A program made the position numbers and the translations under genes. The notes under the pieces were generated by a model. That model worked only from the letters and a program-made list of their open reading frames with translations, was not told the origin of the DNA and ran no database searches. A stretch of DNA of 64,000 nt from Acinetobacter lanii (lineage in GTDB: Bacteria > Pseudomonadota > Gammaproteobacteria > Pseudomonadales > Moraxellaceae). Below are positions 48,575 to 57,059 of the stretch, in pieces; the first letter of the stretch is position 1; the number at the start of each line of letters is the position of its first letter. The stretch is from the NCBI RefSeq assembly GCF_011578285.1, contig NZ_CP049916.1, positions 1,550,001 to 1,614,000 on the forward strand, given 5' to 3'.

Positions 48575-50895
48575 TACCTCTAAATGCGTTTGGTCAACTT
48601 GAAAAAATTAAACATGCTGACGGTACAGAAGAACATTTTATTCACGATGCGGAAGGACGTTTATTGGTTCATATTGATCCAAAAAAACAGCAGACCCATT
48701 ATGAATATGACGATGCAGGTTTAATTCTATCACGCACCGATGCGCTCAATCATAAACTGCGTTATCAATGGGATCGACTACAGCGTTTAACCCAACTCAC
48801 GAATGAAAATGGTGCAAATTATCAGTTTTTTTATGACCTTGGTGGCCGTCTAATCAAAGAGATTGATTTTGATGGCAAAGAAACAGTTTATCATTATGAT
48901 GAAAGCACTGGCAGACTAGCGACGAGTATTGAAGTAGCGGCTAGTTATGGTCAAGATTTAAAAGATCGAGCTGCGCCAAAAGATCGAATTCAACAATTTA
49001 TTTTTGACAGTATGGGGCGTTTAGAACAACGTACGGCTGGTTATGGGCACTATGGTTTAGAATTAGAAGAACAGCAAACAGAAGAGTTTGCTTATGACTA
49101 TATGGGTAGGCTGATTCAAGCAAAAAATAAAGAATGTAATCTTCAGTGGTTTTATGATGCTGTGGGCAATGTGAGTCGTGAACATCATCATGATTTAACA
49201 TTGAAAAAAACTGCGGTATGGAAACACAGTTATGATGAAATTTATGATCGCATTAAAACCATACGTCCTGATGGACAAGTACTGAATTGGTTAACCTACG
49301 GTTCAGGACATGTTCATGGTCTCGCTCTAAATGGTGAAGATTTAGTCAGTTTTGAACGAGATGATCTGCACCGTGAAATTGCTCGACATTATGCCAATGG
49401 TATCAGTCAAGAACAGCAATATGATTTAGCAGGTCGTTTAAATAGTCAAATTACACTCTCTGATCATGAAAATGGCTACCAAAAACAGACAGCAAAAAAC
49501 AATGCCATTCAACAAACCCAACAATTGGTGAAACGTCTATATCATTATGATAAAACAGGTGAACTGATTGGAATCAAAGATACACGTCGTGGCAATATTT
49601 CCTATAAATATGACCCTCTAGGGCGTTTATTAGAAGCCAATAGTCAAATAGGTAAAGAGACTTTTAGTTTTGACCCTGCAAGTAACATTCTCGACCGTGA
49701 TCAAGACCATCATGCTCAACATCATCTTAATAATAAACAAGATAAAAGCTATGGATATAACCGTTTAGTCAATAATGTCGTCAAAGAATATTTAGATCAG
49801 CAATACCAATATGATGCTTATGGGCAGTTGATCCGACAAAAATCAACTCAAGGTGATTTAAATCTAGAGTGGGATGTGTTTGGTCGTATGATCAAGAGTC
49901 AAAACAAAGTCTATACAGCTGAGTATCGTTATGATGCGTTGGGTAGACGAATTCAAAAAGTGAGTAAGCATCATCATACAGGTGAAGAGCAAAATACGCT
50001 TTATGGCTGGGATGGTGATACGCTGGCTTACGAATCGAGCGAACACGCTACCAAGCATTATATTTATGAAAAAGATAGTTTTGTCCCGATGCTACAATCG
50101 GTTTATCAAAGCCCGATAGAATTGCACCAAACACCTGATTGGTCAGATAAACCGTATAGTGTACATCGTGATCTATTATGGAAAACCACGAAGCAAAGCA
50201 AAGGCTTTGATAATGTATGGTTCTATCACTGTGACCACTTAGGTACGCCACAGGAAATGAGCGACCATACAGGTTTGATCATTTGGAAAGCTGAATATAA
50301 AGCGTGGGGTGAGCTTGTATCCGATAAAACATCCAAAGATAAATCTAACTTCTTTGAAAACTCAGAAATATTAACCAATAATATTCGTTTTCAAGGTCAG
50401 TATTTTGACCAAGAGACTGGTTTACATTACAACCGTTATCGTTATTACTCGCCTTATGTAGGCAGGTTTGTGAGTAAAGATCCTATTGGGTTGGATGGTG
50501 GTTTTAATATTTATAAATATGCGTCAAGTCCAATATCTTGGATTGATCCATATGGTTTGAAAAGCTTATATAGATCCATGAGTATAGAGGAATATAATTC
50601 TATAAAACGTACAGGAAAATGGACAACTAAACCAGGTGCTTTAGATGGAAAATGGTTAGCAGATTCCTATGGAACAGCAAAAATATGGGGTAATACAATG
50701 GGGCATGGAGGTTGTGAATTTATGATTGTACAAGTAAATATTCAAGATAAAATATCGGATCAATTGCATAAAGATAATATGTTGGATGGGATTGGTGCAG
50801 CTAGGTACGCTACTTTAGAGCAATTGAATAATCATTCGAAAATTACATGGGTAAAGAAAGAGAAAGCAATAGCGAGTCAATGTAAATTTAAATAA
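48481..50895 (+). CDS. Rhs core C-terminal part with toxin tail (truncated gene)
   Basis: The rhs-derived sequence starts at 48577. The first 32 codons of the open frame are antisense IS630 sequence that happens to supply an ATG. The protein has many YD repeats, then the conserved core end 'FYHCDHLGTPQE', 'WGELVSD', '[11 protein letters not shown]', and the boundary KDPIGLDGG...WIDPYGL. The last roughly 109 residues are the variable toxin: 'LYRSMSIEEYNSIKRTG', 'GKWLADSYGTAKIWGN'. That pattern (Arg, then a Ser-containing strand) recalls ADP-ribosyltransferase-like toxins, but this is a guess. Without the 5' end and a signal for export, it is probably not deployed as it stands. Confidence 0.85.
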   Translation: MAFSRKSTEYVFGMVLKIKVFSIVAHLKLLAIPLNAFGQLEKIKHADGTEEHFIHDAEGRLLVHIDPKKQQTHYEYDDAGLILSRTDALNHKLRYQWDRLQRLTQLTNENGANYQFFYDLGGRLIKEIDFDGKETVYHYDESTGRLATSIEVAASYGQDLKDRAAPKDRIQQFIFDSMGRLEQRTAGYGHYGLELEEQQTEEFAYDYMGRLIQAKNKECNLQWFYDAVGNVSREHHHDLTLKKTAVWKHSYDEIYDRIKTIRPDGQVLNWLTYGSGHVHGLALNGEDLVSFERDDLHREIARHYANGISQEQQYDLAGRLNSQITLSDHENGYQKQTAKNNAIQQTQQLVKRLYHYDKTGELIGIKDTRRGNISYKYDPLGRLLEANSQIGKETFSFDPASNILDRDQDHHAQHHLNNKQDKSYGYNRLVNNVVKEYLDQQYQYDAYGQLIRQKSTQGDLNLEWDVFGRMIKSQNKVYTAEYRYDALGRRIQKVSKHHHTGEEQNTLYGWDGDTLAYESSEHATKHYIYEKDSFVPMLQSVYQSPIELHQTPDWSDKPYSVHRDLLWKTTKQSKGFDNVWFYHCDHLGTPQEMSDHTGLIIWKAEYKAWGELVSDKTSKDKSNFFENSEILTNNIRFQGQYFDQETGLHYNRYRYYSPYVGRFVSKDPIGLDGGFNIYKYASSPISWIDPYGLKSLYRSMSIEEYNSIKRTGKWTTKPGALDGKWLADSYGTAKIWGNTMGHGGCEFMIVQVNIQDKISDQLHKDNMLDGIGAARYATLEQLNNHSKITWVKKEKAIASQCKFK

Positions 50896-50907
50896 GGATA
50901 ATATGCA

Positions 50908-51189
50908 GTGTATGATGTTGATTTAAAATGGGTTTTGCCAGACAAAGGTGGGAAGCTATTTCAACCACAGACAGGCGAGTATTTTTGTACTACAGTTTTA
51001 ATTGATTTGAACAAAGGCAAATCAACATGGAGCATTAAATTAATTTTTAGTGAAGAACAACCTCTAAAAGCAAAACTACAATTTTTATTTGACACTTACC
51101 CAAAGAGTTTAATAGATGTAGGAGATACAATTAAATTATTTGAAGGCCCAAATGTAGTTGGGTATGCTTTGATAAAGAATATTGAGTAA
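50908..51189 (+). CDS. Putative immunity protein for the preceding Rhs toxin
   Basis: The 93-residue protein has a GTG start at 50908 and AAGGA about 9 nt upstream. It directly follows the Rhs toxin tail, the usual position of a cognate immunity gene. The sequence is beta-rich ('GEYFCTTVLIDLNKGKSTWS') and not recognised. The role is inferred from position only. Confidence 0.6.
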   Translation: MYDVDLKWVLPDKGGKLFQPQTGEYFCTTVLIDLNKGKSTWSIKLIFSEEQPLKAKLQFLFDTYPKSLIDVGDTIKLFEGPNVVGYALIKNIE

Positions 51190-51212
51190 ATTAGGTAATA
51201 ATTAAATTAATT

Positions 51213-51659
51213 ATGTTGTCATCTAAGGATATTGAAAAATTTTGCTATGCATATAATATTGAATATAAGACTATGTCATTGGAAATGACTGATGAGTTTA
51301 ACAGTTTTATGAGTTGTTTATGGCAAGGAACAACAGGAAAATTAAATTGGAAAGTTACAGGGACAAACTATGAAGAAATAATTTTTCCCAACGAGATTGA
51401 TGATGATATAGTCAATAAGATAGTTGGTAAATTAAATTTTAAAATATTACATGAGGATCAAATATATTTATATTTTTCAGGATCAGAGGAATTAATAAAA
51501 ATAAATACTAGAAGATTTTTTATTAATTTATTTAACTTTATGGATGAATTTAGTTATTTAGATTTTGTATATTTTTTTAGTTTAAGTGGTTTTCAAAAAG
51601 GTGGGAAAATAAATGCAATAGAGTTAAGAATTTTTGAATATATGTGTGGAAATATTTAA
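51213..51659 (+). CDS. Hypothetical protein, possible second immunity protein
   Basis: This is a 148-residue soluble protein, not recognised, rich in phenylalanine and tyrosine near its end. It follows the putative immunity gene by 23 nt in the same direction. Its low GC is like the other immunity genes of the array. It may be an orphan immunity gene from a lost cassette. Confidence 0.5.
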   Translation: MLSSKDIEKFCYAYNIEYKTMSLEMTDEFNSFMSCLWQGTTGKLNWKVTGTNYEEIIFPNEIDDDIVNKIVGKLNFKILHEDQIYLYFSGSEELIKINTRRFFINLFNFMDEFSYLDFVYFFSLSGFQKGGKINAIELRIFEYMCGNI

Positions 51660-51960
51660 TTTTTAATTGGTTTACACTAGGATATTTTGAATCTTTTTTA
51701 TAACTGTATATTTATTAATTAGAAAAAGGTTCTAAGCCTTATAGAGTCTGTCTTTTTCTTCAAGTCTATGATTCTTTTTTGATTAAAAATGACTTATAAA
51801 GGAATTCTTTTGATTTGCAAATAACGAAATAGTAAAATTAAATTACAAATTCTAATTTTGCTATATTTTTAAAAAATTTAAAAAATCAAAAATAGACAAA
51901 AATTGAAAGCTATTCTGCGTAATTTACCACTTCAAAATAACTTTAAATTACCTTTAATAA
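51660..51960. other. AT-rich intergenic spacer
   Basis: About 300 nt of very AT-rich sequence with no ORF, hairpin or rhs similarity that I can see. It ends where rhs similarity resumes abruptly at 51961. Confidence 0.5.
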
Positions 51961-52290
51961 AAAGATAGTTTTGTACCATTGATTCAAGCGATTTATAAAG
52001 AAAAAATTATGTTATATGACACACCAGTGTGTAAGGAAAGGTATGTCTTTAACAAAGATCCTTTGTGGAAAAAGACAATATCTACACAAGGCTTTGATGA
52101 GGTTTGCTTCTACCACTGTGACCATTTGGGTACACCACAAGAGTTGAGTAATCATACAGGTCAGATTGTATGGAAAGCACAATACAAGGCTTGGGGTGAG
52201 CTTGTATCCGATAAAACATCCAAAGATAAATCTAGTTTCTTCGAAAATTCAAAAATATTAACCAATAATATTCGTTTTCAAGGTGCATGA
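51961..52290 (+). pseudogene. Rhs core fragment, cassette 2, upstream of stem-loop
   Basis: Rhs similarity begins sharply at codons for KDSFVPLIQAIYKEK, matching KDSFVP of the long Rhs core. It continues through FYHCDHLGTPQEL and WGELVSDKTSKDKS to NNIRFQG. A 41-nt stem-loop then replaces nine core bases and brings an immediate TGA (52288-52290). No normal start codon is present. Confidence 0.85.
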
Positions 52291-52325
52291 GCAAAGTTAG
52301 AGCGCTGCTCTAACTGAAGCGCAAG
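52285..52325 (+). repeat. 41-nt stem-loop element replacing rhs bases (copy A)
   Basis: The 41 nt stand where intact cassettes have CAGTATTTT. They contain a perfect 9-bp inverted repeat AGTTAGAGC/GCTCTAACT with a GCT loop. A second copy with the same length and the same insertion point is at 59200-59240. The element carries a TGA that ends the upstream frame and a TAA just before the downstream toxin frame opens. Confidence 0.85.
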
Positions 52326-52388
52326 GATCAAGAGACTGGTTTACATTACAACCGTTATCGTTATTATTCGCCTTATGTAGGCAGATTT

Positions 52389-52868
52389 GTGAGTAAAGAT
52401 CCTATTGGTTTGTTGGGAGGGAATAATGTTTATGAATATGCTCCGAATGCAATTGAATGGATTGACCCATTAGGATTAGATCGTATGCCAAGTGAGAAGC
52501 ATATGCCTAAAAAGCAAGGCTATCAACGACAACATATTATTCCATATAGTCTTAAAGGGCATGAAGTTTTTGTTAAGTCTGGAATGAATATTAATGGTTC
52601 TTCAAATTTAATGTATATGCCAGTTTGTGAAGGAATTGATAAAAATCCTAATTTAGGGTTACATCGTAATTGGACGCAGGAGCATAAAATTTATAACAAT
52701 ATGGTAAAAGATAAACTAGATGATATTGCACTTCGATCACGTGGACAAAAATGGGATTATAGAAAATATCAAAAAGAAGTATTAGATTTACAGAAAGCGT
52801 TGAGGTTAGGCACACAGACAGGTGTTTATACTTGCGCTTTACCTTTAAATCGAAGTAAGAAAAAATAG
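52389..52868 (+). CDS. Rhs cassette 2 toxin: AHH/HNH-type nuclease tail
   Basis: The frame opens inside the stem-loop and has rhs-derived codons from 52326. The first plausible start is a GTG at 52389 ([11 protein letters not shown]). After the boundary WIDPLGL comes a nuclease-like tail with '[17 protein letters not shown]', then 'NLMYMP' and '[17 protein letters not shown]', the pattern of the AHH family of HNH/endonuclease VII toxins. It should cut nucleic acid. The fold assignment is by motif and fairly confident. A cognate immunity gene follows by 7 nt. Confidence 0.75.
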   Translation: MSKDPIGLLGGNNVYEYAPNAIEWIDPLGLDRMPSEKHMPKKQGYQRQHIIPYSLKGHEVFVKSGMNINGSSNLMYMPVCEGIDKNPNLGLHRNWTQEHKIYNNMVKDKLDDIALRSRGQKWDYRKYQKEVLDLQKALRLGTQTGVYTCALPLNRSKKK

Positions 52869-52875
52869 GATCAAT

Positions 52876-53322
52876 ATGATTAAATATGATATATACCCGA
52901 AGTATGCAGATAAAGACTTTGCTTTTTTGTTTAAAGCAAAAGAGCGAATTAATGATTATTTTGTATTTGATATTAATGAAGATTTTTTAAAATACCCAAT
53001 TTTAAATTTGGATTATGAGGACATATTTGAAAATGAATTAAATAATGTTCTAAATGATGATTGTTATTACAATGCAAGTGGATTAATACTTTTTTCAAAA
53101 AAAGTTGTTGATATATTAAAAAACTTAGATGGGAACATAACTTTTTATTCTTGTAAATTAAGAAATCAACCGATAGATATTTTTGCTTTATATAAAAGAA
53201 ATGATGTTGAAAGTGATTATGTTATAAGAAATAGTGAAAAACCTACATCATATTATTTTAGTGAACTTTTCATCGATTTAATTGTAAAAAATAATTGGAA
53301 TATCGATTATTATCAGGTGTGA
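52876..53322 (+). CDS. Putative immunity protein for the AHH-type toxin
   Basis: This is a 148-residue acidic protein, start ATG 52876 with AGGA overlapping the toxin stop. Segments such as 'INDYFVFDINEDFLKYPILN' and 'IDIFALYKRNDVESDYVI' resemble DUF1629-type immunity proteins, but I cannot assign the family firmly. The role is inferred from position right after the nuclease toxin. Confidence 0.6.
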   Translation: MIKYDIYPKYADKDFAFLFKAKERINDYFVFDINEDFLKYPILNLDYEDIFENELNNVLNDDCYYNASGLILFSKKVVDILKNLDGNITFYSCKLRNQPIDIFALYKRNDVESDYVIRNSEKPTSYYFSELFIDLIVKNNWNIDYYQV

Positions 53323-53343
53323 TTGGCTTTGTTGTAAAAATAT

Positions 53344-53447
53344 TAGACCTCTTGCAAAAGTCAAAAAATGTGCAGCTAAAAACGGTGATTTTCAAAAACT
53401 TTTTCACATCCAAAACCCTTGAAAACAGCACTTACGCAAGAGGTCTA
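53344..53447. mobile_element. Short non-autonomous element (MITE), 104 bp
   Basis: The terminal inverted repeats are TAGACCTCTTGCAAAAGT on the left and ACTTACGCAAGAGGTCTA on the right, pairing at 16 of 18 positions. The interior has no coding capacity. The ends resemble those of IS5-type elements in this genus. I could not identify a target duplication with certainty. Confidence 0.75.
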
Positions 53448-53663
53448 TTTTATAACTATTTTATTTTAATGGTTTTATTGTTATTTATTCAATTGGTTTA
53501 AATAGTAAGTGCGACAGTATAAAAACCAGTCAATTTCACTTGGCTTATACCAGCCTAGTGTTTTTCTAAAGCAGCATACCATATGGACTTTAAAATTAAT
53601 CCATAAATAGTTGAAATTAATATGTGTAAAATTACTGATATATATCTGATGGAGCCAGCTTAG

Positions 53664-53765
53664 TTAATAAAGGAAAAGCAACGTGCAAGAACTTGGGCTA
53701 TTAAGGATCAAGAGGTTTCAATAAGTGGTTCTATAGAGCCAAATGCTTATAGGATTATAAATTGA
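53664..53765 (+). pseudogene. Remnant of a toxin C-terminus
   Basis: A short frame ending at TGA 53763-53765 reads 'KEKQRARTWAIKDQEVSIS' and 'SIEPNAYRIIN', followed directly by an immunity-like gene. It looks like the tail of a polymorphic toxin whose front is gone. No start codon remains. The region 53448-53663 in front of it holds nothing I recognise. Confidence 0.45.
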
Positions 53766-53773
53766 GGAATATT

Positions 53774-54052
53774 ATGAACTTTGAAGAGTTTGACCAGCTT
53801 ATTGAAAGAATGTCTAGAGAGGGTGAGTATGCAAAAGTTGATATTATCTTAGATAATAAAATAAATGAAATTTTAATGTTAGATGAGGCTGAAATTTCAA
53901 AATATTTGTTTCTTTATGCCTCTTTAGCTGGTGATATGGAATCACTGGATAGATTTGATCGATTGTTCGAACAGGCTGTTGCTTTGGGTAAAGCTAATAA
54001 ATCAGATCTAAAAATGTATGAAAATTTATCACCAGCTAATAGATGGTTATAA
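53774..54052 (+). CDS. Small hypothetical protein, probable immunity protein
   Basis: This is a 92-residue helical acidic protein. I use the ATG at 53774 (MNFEEFDQLIERM) because GAGG lies 6 nt upstream; a TTG at 53762 is less likely. Position after a toxin remnant suggests an immunity role. It is followed 37 nt later by the NADAR gene. Confidence 0.5.
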   Translation: MNFEEFDQLIERMSREGEYAKVDIILDNKINEILMLDEAEISKYLFLYASLAGDMESLDRFDRLFEQAVALGKANKSDLKMYENLSPANRWL

Positions 54053-54089
54053 TAAAAAAATTTAATTTTGATTGAAAATATTAAATGTT

Positions 54090-54749
54090 ATGGCTGTGAG
54101 ACCAGTATTTATACCAATGCAAGATGGTAAAAAGTTAGTTGAGGTTAAATATATAGATTTTGAATGGCATGCTGGACTGCACTATTCTCAGAAACAAAAA
54201 TCTATTCGTTCACTACATACTGCTTTTTTAAAAGAGAGCCCTTGTGCTCAAATTTTAGAGGTTTCTAGTAAGTCGGAAAATACACTAGGCATTGATCTTA
54301 GTGCTTTTAATTTAATTTACGATTCCCAAAATAACAAAGATATAAGTGTTGAAGCCACTTTTCAATCATCTAAAGTCTTTTCCGAAGGAGGACCGTATAA
54401 GGACATATTAGAAAAAAACTCCAAAGATGCTAAAAAGGATGAGAGGCTTAGAAATTCAGGAGCATTAATTTCATTCGAATGTAATAATGTAAGCTGGGAG
54501 CTGGAGCCTAAAACTGCATTTTATGATTGGATTTATTTGAATGCTTTAGATAAAAATAGCCACCTTAAAAAACAAGTTTTAGCATATGATGCGTTTACAG
54601 ATATTGAATTTAATCCTAAAAAATCTATAAATTGCCAAGCTTATTCATTAGCATTGTATGTCTCATTAGTAAAAAGGAATCTCTTTACCAAGGAAATTAT
54701 TTCTGAGAAAGATAGTTTTTTATCTTTGATAGAAGGTTTTGAAATTTGA
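54090..54749 (+). CDS. NADAR-family ADP-ribosyl glycosidase (DarT1-associated type), orphan
   Basis: The 219-residue protein begins MAVRPVFIP. It carries 'QKQKSIRSLH', 'EVSSKSENTLGIDLSAFNL', 'FQSSKVFSEGGPY', 'TAFYDWIYLNAL' and 'FNPKKSINCQAY', the pattern I know from DarT1-associated NADAR antitoxins. These remove ADP-ribose from guanine bases and so reverse DarT damage. No DarT gene lies next to it. In this array it may act as immunity against an ADP-ribosylating toxin. The start is set at ATG 54090 by family alignment; a TTG at 54072 is also open. Only a weak ribosome site is visible. Confidence 0.8.
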   Translation: MAVRPVFIPMQDGKKLVEVKYIDFEWHAGLHYSQKQKSIRSLHTAFLKESPCAQILEVSSKSENTLGIDLSAFNLIYDSQNNKDISVEATFQSSKVFSEGGPYKDILEKNSKDAKKDERLRNSGALISFECNNVSWELEPKTAFYDWIYLNALDKNSHLKKQVLAYDAFTDIEFNPKKSINCQAYSLALYVSLVKRNLFTKEIISEKDSFLSLIEGFEI

Positions 54750-54810
54750 AATAATTGATTAATAATATTGAATTAAATATTGCATATACAAAAATAAAAG
54801 TTTTGTACCA

Positions 54811-55758
54811 TTGATTCAAGCGATTTATAAAGAAAAAATTACGTTACATGGCACACCAGTGTGGAAGGAAAAGTATGTCTTCAATAAAGACCCTTTGTGG
54901 AAAAAGACAATATCTACACAAGGCTTTGATGAGGTCTGTTTCTACCACTGTGACCATTTGGGTACACCGCAAGAGTTAAGTGATCATACAGGGCAAATTG
55001 TATGGAAAGCGCAATATAAAGCTTGGGGCGAGCTTGTATCTGAGAAAACATCCAAAGATAAAACTAATTTCTTTGAAAATTCAGAGATACTCACAAACAA
55101 CATTCGTTTCCAAGGTCAATACTTTGATGAAGAAACAGGGTTGCATTACAACCGCCATCGTTATTATGCTCCGAATGTTGGACGTTTCATAAGTAAAGAC
55201 CCTATTGGGCTTCTAGGTGGTCATAATGTTTATGCTTACGCACCGAATCCTGTGGAGTGGGTTGATCCGAGAGGGTTAAAGGTTAAAAAGCATTGTGAAT
55301 TTGATAGACAAAATAATCCATGCACTAAACAAAATCCATCTAAATATGCAAGAGGCTGGCAAGGAAAAGGTAATTATAAAGGAAAAGATTCTTATAAGAA
55401 TGTAGTAGTTCAAAAGGGTACGGTTTTATATGCTTTATGGCCAAATGGTAGAGATAAAGATCCTAAAAAGAATTTTAGTAATTATTTAGTTGACTCAAAA
55501 GAGCTTAAAACTCTACAAAGAAAAGGTGGTGCACAAGTATTTAATGATGCCTTACAAATTAGACATGAAGGAAATACTGATGGTGCATACCCAATGAGAA
55601 CACAAGTTATTAAATTCGTAGTAAGAAAAGATACGTGCATGGCAATAGGTCAAGCACAAAAAAATGGAAGATATGGATCTGGTGGGGGGACACAATACGT
55701 AATTGATGAGAAGGATTACGGTAACATAATTAATACAGGGCAAATTAAGGATATATAA
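54811..55758 (+). CDS. Rhs cassette 3: core end plus toxin tail (family A)
   Basis: Rhs similarity begins at 54799 (SFVPLIQAIYKEK), almost the same breakpoint as cassette 2. The frame then runs through the core end and the boundary KDPIGLLGG...WVDPRGL. The first possible start is TTG 54811. The tail (about 160 residues) has '[20 protein letters not shown]', 'YPMRTQVIKFVVRKDTC' and 'GSGGGTQYVIDEKDYGN'. Three other tails in the array share this pattern. The GGGTQY end and KGT start loosely recall TNT-type NAD-degrading toxins, unproven. Confidence 0.75.
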   Translation: MIQAIYKEKITLHGTPVWKEKYVFNKDPLWKKTISTQGFDEVCFYHCDHLGTPQELSDHTGQIVWKAQYKAWGELVSEKTSKDKTNFFENSEILTNNIRFQGQYFDEETGLHYNRHRYYAPNVGRFISKDPIGLLGGHNVYAYAPNPVEWVDPRGLKVKKHCEFDRQNNPCTKQNPSKYARGWQGKGNYKGKDSYKNVVVQKGTVLYALWPNGRDKDPKKNFSNYLVDSKELKTLQRKGGAQVFNDALQIRHEGNTDGAYPMRTQVIKFVVRKDTCMAIGQAQKNGRYGSGGGTQYVIDEKDYGNIINTGQIKDI

Positions 55759-55759
55759 A

Positions 55760-56203
55760 ATGAATGAAATTACTATTGATAAAAAATTGTTAGTAAATTT
55801 GAATAACATTAACTTTGATAATGAAGATAGCTTTAAAATTTCCTTAATGAAAGTTATAAATAATGATTTTAGAAAAAGGGAATACAATGGTTATGTAACA
55901 TATAGTTTTGATTGCATTTTTTGCCAAAAGAAATACATATTTAGTCAGACTTTTTTTAAAGGTAAAAAAAATGGTAAACCACTTCTGAATTGGCGAGATG
56001 GAAATTTAACAACACAAAAAATGGATATGAAAAATGATTTTTTAGAGGATGTTAATTTATTAAAAAATTCTATTGAAAATTATGGTGCTATATTTATTAA
56101 AGCAGAAAATAATTGTCGATTAATATACAAGATGAATGGACTAAGCATGACGATAGTACCAGCAATACAAGACATGTCTTTAGCTATAGAGTTGAATGTA
56201 TAG
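55760..56203 (+). CDS. Putative immunity protein of cassette 3
   Basis: The 147-residue protein starts one base after the toxin stop codon, with AAGGA inside the toxin's last codons, so the two are co-translated. It is not recognised, and it does not clearly resemble the immunity family of the other three related toxins. The role is inferred from position. Confidence 0.6.
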   Translation: MNEITIDKKLLVNLNNINFDNEDSFKISLMKVINNDFRKREYNGYVTYSFDCIFCQKKYIFSQTFFKGKKNGKPLLNWRDGNLTTQKMDMKNDFLEDVNLLKNSIENYGAIFIKAENNCRLIYKMNGLSMTIVPAIQDMSLAIELNV

Positions 56204-56405
56204 TTTCTTAGTCGAAATAAAAAAATAGCTTTTTTTACGAGGGGTATGGAGCTCCAAAATCCATAGTATAACAAGCATATGCAGATAATCACCATCAGGA
56301 GTTTAAAATTTTAAAATGAGAAAAAATTAAATAAAAAGAATATTCTGTAGTAAATAAAAAGCCTACTGATAAGCTTACAAATTTGAAATGATTGAGCTTG
56401 TTAAA

Positions 56406-56854
56406 ATGAAAAAACTAGATATTGATTTTAGAAATGGTAATGTTTGTTTTGAAGGGTCCAATATTTATTTTCAAAGTGGTATAGAAGAAAGTACTTTTTT
56501 GAATATGGGAATAGATTGAGATTTTAAAAATGTAATCTATATGGGCATTAGTAAATATTTTATTGATTTATTTTATTTTAATTTAAAATTTAGATAGTCA
56601 TTTAATTTTGAAAGGCAAAAACTTTTTAGTATAACTGGTGTTATTATAGTTGGAGAAAGTGATGATGATTTTCATTTATATGACAGTAATTATAATTCAG
56701 AATAAATTTTAAAATTATTTGAAAAATTATCGTCTCACTTGGTATTACAAAAAAATATAGAAAATTTTGTTTCACTTTATTATATTTGGGGGGTATTGAA
56801 ATAAGAAAAAATCCGCAAAGTGGTGATTCTAGCTTTCGTTTATTATATAAATAA
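56406..56854 (+). pseudogene. Dead immunity gene (same family as other array immunity genes)
   Basis: From ATG 56406 the first 37 codons read 'LDIDFRNGNVCFEGSNIYFQ', matching the start of the family (LDxxxGxxxINxxxF). In-frame and frame-shifting lesions follow: a TGA, a TAG and later stops, but family-like segments such as 'LYYIWGVLK' remain. No toxin gene precedes it. The 200 nt before it contain nothing recognisable. Confidence 0.6.
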
Positions 56855-57059
56855 TTTATTTTAAGTAGTTTTAATTTTAGGGTTTTAAATAAATATCTAT
56901 AATGATATTGAAAAATTACTACTAAAATTGGGTGGTTCGAGTTGTTATTAAGTTATGAATAATTTCGAATTTTTATTATACATGTGAAAAATAGATATTA
57001 TAATGAAGCAGATTTAATGAAAAATTGTAATAATAAATAAATGTCAGGAGGATCGTTAA

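Noticed and set aside
52279..52330. Possible tRNA-like structure in the 41-nt stem-loop ('GTTAGAGCGCTGCTC' resembles a tRNA D-arm/anticodon start).
   Set aside because: No acceptor stem, T-arm or CCA context can be folded, and the D-stem does not pair. The resemblance is local only.
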